Part shown: one piece after another, positions 14,355 to 15,766 of the stretch | How positions within the stretch are numbered: position 1 is the first letter of the stretch | Layout: every line of letters begins with the position of its first letter | NCBI GenBank assembly: GCA_016204125.1 | Contig: JACQLI010000084.1 | Coordinates: 1 to 15,766, forward strand | DNA length: 15,766 nucleotides | Reading direction: 5' to 3' | Origin: Candidatus Omnitrophota bacterium | Lineage (GTDB): Bacteria > Omnitrophota > Omnitrophia > Omnitrophales > JACQLI01 | Notes under the pieces: generated by a model | Told to the model about the DNA's origin: nothing | What the model saw: only the letters and a program-made list of their open reading frames with translations | Databases searched by the model: none | Made by a program: the position numbers and the translations under genes

Positions 14355-15766
14355 AGTAGGCGTTGGCCTTGCTCTAGCCTGCTCAGTTGGGGCATCTCTT
14401 TTGCTTGCGCAGAACACTTCGTCAGGTTACCAAAAGAGAGAGACAAGCCTTTATCGGGACATGTTCGATCAGACGATCTATTACGAAGGCACACAATACC
14501 TTCATCTCGAAAGGCTCTATAGCCGCCTCGCGGGAAAGAAAAAGCGTGCCCTCAATCTGAATACCTTTGACGAGGTTCCCGACTCGACTTTTTTCACCAA
14601 TCGCCACGGAAGGAATCGGATGTCTACGGGTGAGCTTAAAAAAGGGCCTTCTCTGACAAGCGGCCCTGATCCAAACGGTCAATGGGTCATCACAAAAGGA
14701 AAGTTTGAAGGAATCACGCCGGGGTTTTTTATTCGGGACCAGAGAGGTGATAAATATCTCCTGAAGTTTGATCCTGTTGACTACATCGAACTTGCCACGG
14801 GAGCTGAAATCATCACGAGCCGGTTTATTCATGCCATTGGCTATAATGTTCCTCAATACACCCTAGTCTCTTTTAAAAAGGACAAGCTCGATATCGATCC
14901 AAATGCTCGCGTTATCGACGAATCTGGTTTTAGGCGAAAGTTAACACCCGAACGCCTCGAAGAGTTTCTTCTTTTTGTTCCCGAAACAGAAGACGGGTCT
15001 TACCGATCTTCTGCTAGCCGCATTCTCACAGGAGAAATTCTGGGACCCATGTCTCTTCAGGGGAGGCGCGGAAACGATCCCGACGATCCTGTGGATCACA
15101 AAGATCGCCGAGAGATTCGAGCTCTTCAGGTGTTCTCCTCATGGCTCAATAACTTTGATGTTCGAGACAGCAACACCCTTGACGTGGTTGAAGAAGTTGA
15201 GGGAAGGAACGTAATTCGTCATTACCTCTTGGATTTCAACTCGAGTTTAGGAGGCCGTCCAGGTGGACCCCAACCTCCCCATTTTGCACACGAATACCTC
15301 TTTGATTATAGAGAAATTTTTAAAGGACTTGTTGGATTAGGCTTCTGGAAAAGAGCCTGGCAAAAACGTTGGGATGAAGCAGACCGCCAGATCACCAACC
15401 CAGCTGTTGGTTATTTTGATAACCGTTACTTCAATCCAGGCGGTTACAAAACACAGCTCCCGTATTTTCCATTTAAAGACTTGTCGCGTGCGGACGGATT
15501 CTGGGCGGCAAAGATCATCATGAAATTTACGGATGATGAGATCAGAGAAATCGTTTCAGAAGGAAAATATTCTGACTCCAAGGCGAGGGATCACATTGCT
15601 GAGACGCTTATCGAGAGACGAGATCTTATCGGTCGTTACTGGTTCAAACAAGCAAATCCGCTGGATGACTTTAAGCTCTCCAGACAAGGAGACGGCTCTT
15701 ATGAACTACGTTTCGAAGATTTGGCTGTGCATTATGGATTTGAACCGGAAGGGGCGAGCGCTTACC
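14329..15766 (+). CDS. Exported protein with kinase-like catalytic residues, 3' end beyond the window
   Basis: An uninterrupted frame of 479 codons from the ATG at 14329 to the window edge, with no stop. It starts inside the barrel gene (26-base overlap), with GAGGG about 12 bases upstream. The N-terminus (LFRVGVGLALACSVGASLLLA) is a signal peptide, probably cut near A27; Cys18 makes a lipoprotein less likely but possible. I do not recognise a named family. Residues recall the protein/lipid kinase fold: K146 in KYLLKFDP (ATP-binding Lys), E160 in TGAEIITSRFIHAIGYNVP (helix-C Glu), D277 and N282 in NFDVRDSNTL (the same D-x4-N spacing as HRDxxxxN) and D302 in HYLLDFNSSLG (DFG-like, with Asn for Gly). 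I think similar uncharacterised exported proteins lie beside outer-membrane barrels elsewhere, but cannot check. Coding is firm; kinase activity is a hypothesis. Confidence 0.75.
   Translation, partial: MLRQNHLFRVGVGLALACSVGASLLLAQNTSSGYQKRETSLYRDMFDQTIYYEGTQYLHLERLYSRLAGKKKRALNLNTFDEVPDSTFFTNRHGRNRMSTGELKKGPSLTSGPDPNGQWVITKGKFEGITPGFFIRDQRGDKYLLKFDPVDYIELATGAEIITSRFIHAIGYNVPQYTLVSFKKDKLDIDPNARVIDESGFRRKLTPERLEEFLLFVPETEDGSYRSSASRILTGEILGPMSLQGRRGNDPDDPVDHKDRREIRALQVFSSWLNNFDVRDSNTLDVVEEVEGRNVIRHYLLDFNSSLGGRPGGPQPPHFAHEYLFDYREIFKGLVGLGFWKRAWQKRWDEADRQITNPAVGYFDNRYFNPGGYKTQLPYFPFKDLSRADGFWAAKIIMKFTDDEIREIVSEGKYSDSKARDHIAETLIERRDLIGRYWFKQANPLDDFKLSRQGDGSYELRFEDLAVHYGFEPEGASAY

Noticed and set aside
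14422..14856. 144-codon open frame on the - strand
   Set aside because: Antisense to the exported kinase-like gene, which is open over the whole region on + with a signal peptide and overlaps its upstream neighbour.
14975..15214. 79-codon + strand frame starting at 14975
   Set aside because: Out of frame within the longer open frame 14329-15766, which carries the conserved-looking motifs.

Overview
The window is a stretch of bacterial chromosome with 15 protein genes, all on the + strand. The first (polA) and the last (an exported protein) are cut by the window edges. No gap between genes exceeds 23 bases and six junctions overlap, so the whole window could be read as one or a few long transcripts. 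I see no tRNA, rRNA, CRISPR array, insertion sequence, integrase or convincing intrinsic terminator.

Layout. Positions 1-7781 hold polA (5' truncated), coaE, rho, rpmE, prfA, prmC and murA. Positions 7798-10096 hold rpsP, trmD, rplS, rnhB and yraN. Position 10093 onward is more accessory: a nucleotide-transporter-like (NTT/ATP:ADP antiporter family) membrane protein with a large alpha-helical C-terminal half, a small exported protein of the YfeK/DUF5329 type, an outer-membrane beta-barrel of the Omp85/surface-antigen type, and an exported protein running off the right edge that carries kinase-like residues.

Organism. The outer-membrane barrel and exported proteins indicate a diderm (Gram-negative) bacterium. 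Base composition is moderate (by eye a little under 50% GC). From memory, polA-coaE-rho and rpmE-prfA-prmC-x-rpsP-trmD-rplS-rnhB are also gene orders of Chlamydiae, and coaE-rho-rpmE-prfA-prmC-murA resembles Deltaproteobacteria such as Geobacter. Fusion of both blocks fits a PVC-related or Omnitrophota-like lineage, or a delta-like one. This is inference, not an assignment.

How the genes work together. The first two blocks serve information processing: DNA repair synthesis (PolA, RNase HII), transcription termination (Rho), translation termination (RF1 and its methylase PrmC), ribosomal proteins (L31, S16, L19), tRNA m1G37 methylation (TrmD), CoA synthesis (CoaE) and the first committed step of peptidoglycan synthesis (MurA). 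The last genes look like an envelope module. The best candidate for something undescribed is the exported kinase-like protein at 14329-15766, whose start lies inside the outer-membrane barrel gene and which may share an operon with a nucleotide-transporter homologue. A second point is a small hairpin between rpmE and prfA that pairs the prfA ribosome binding site and could regulate RF1 synthesis.
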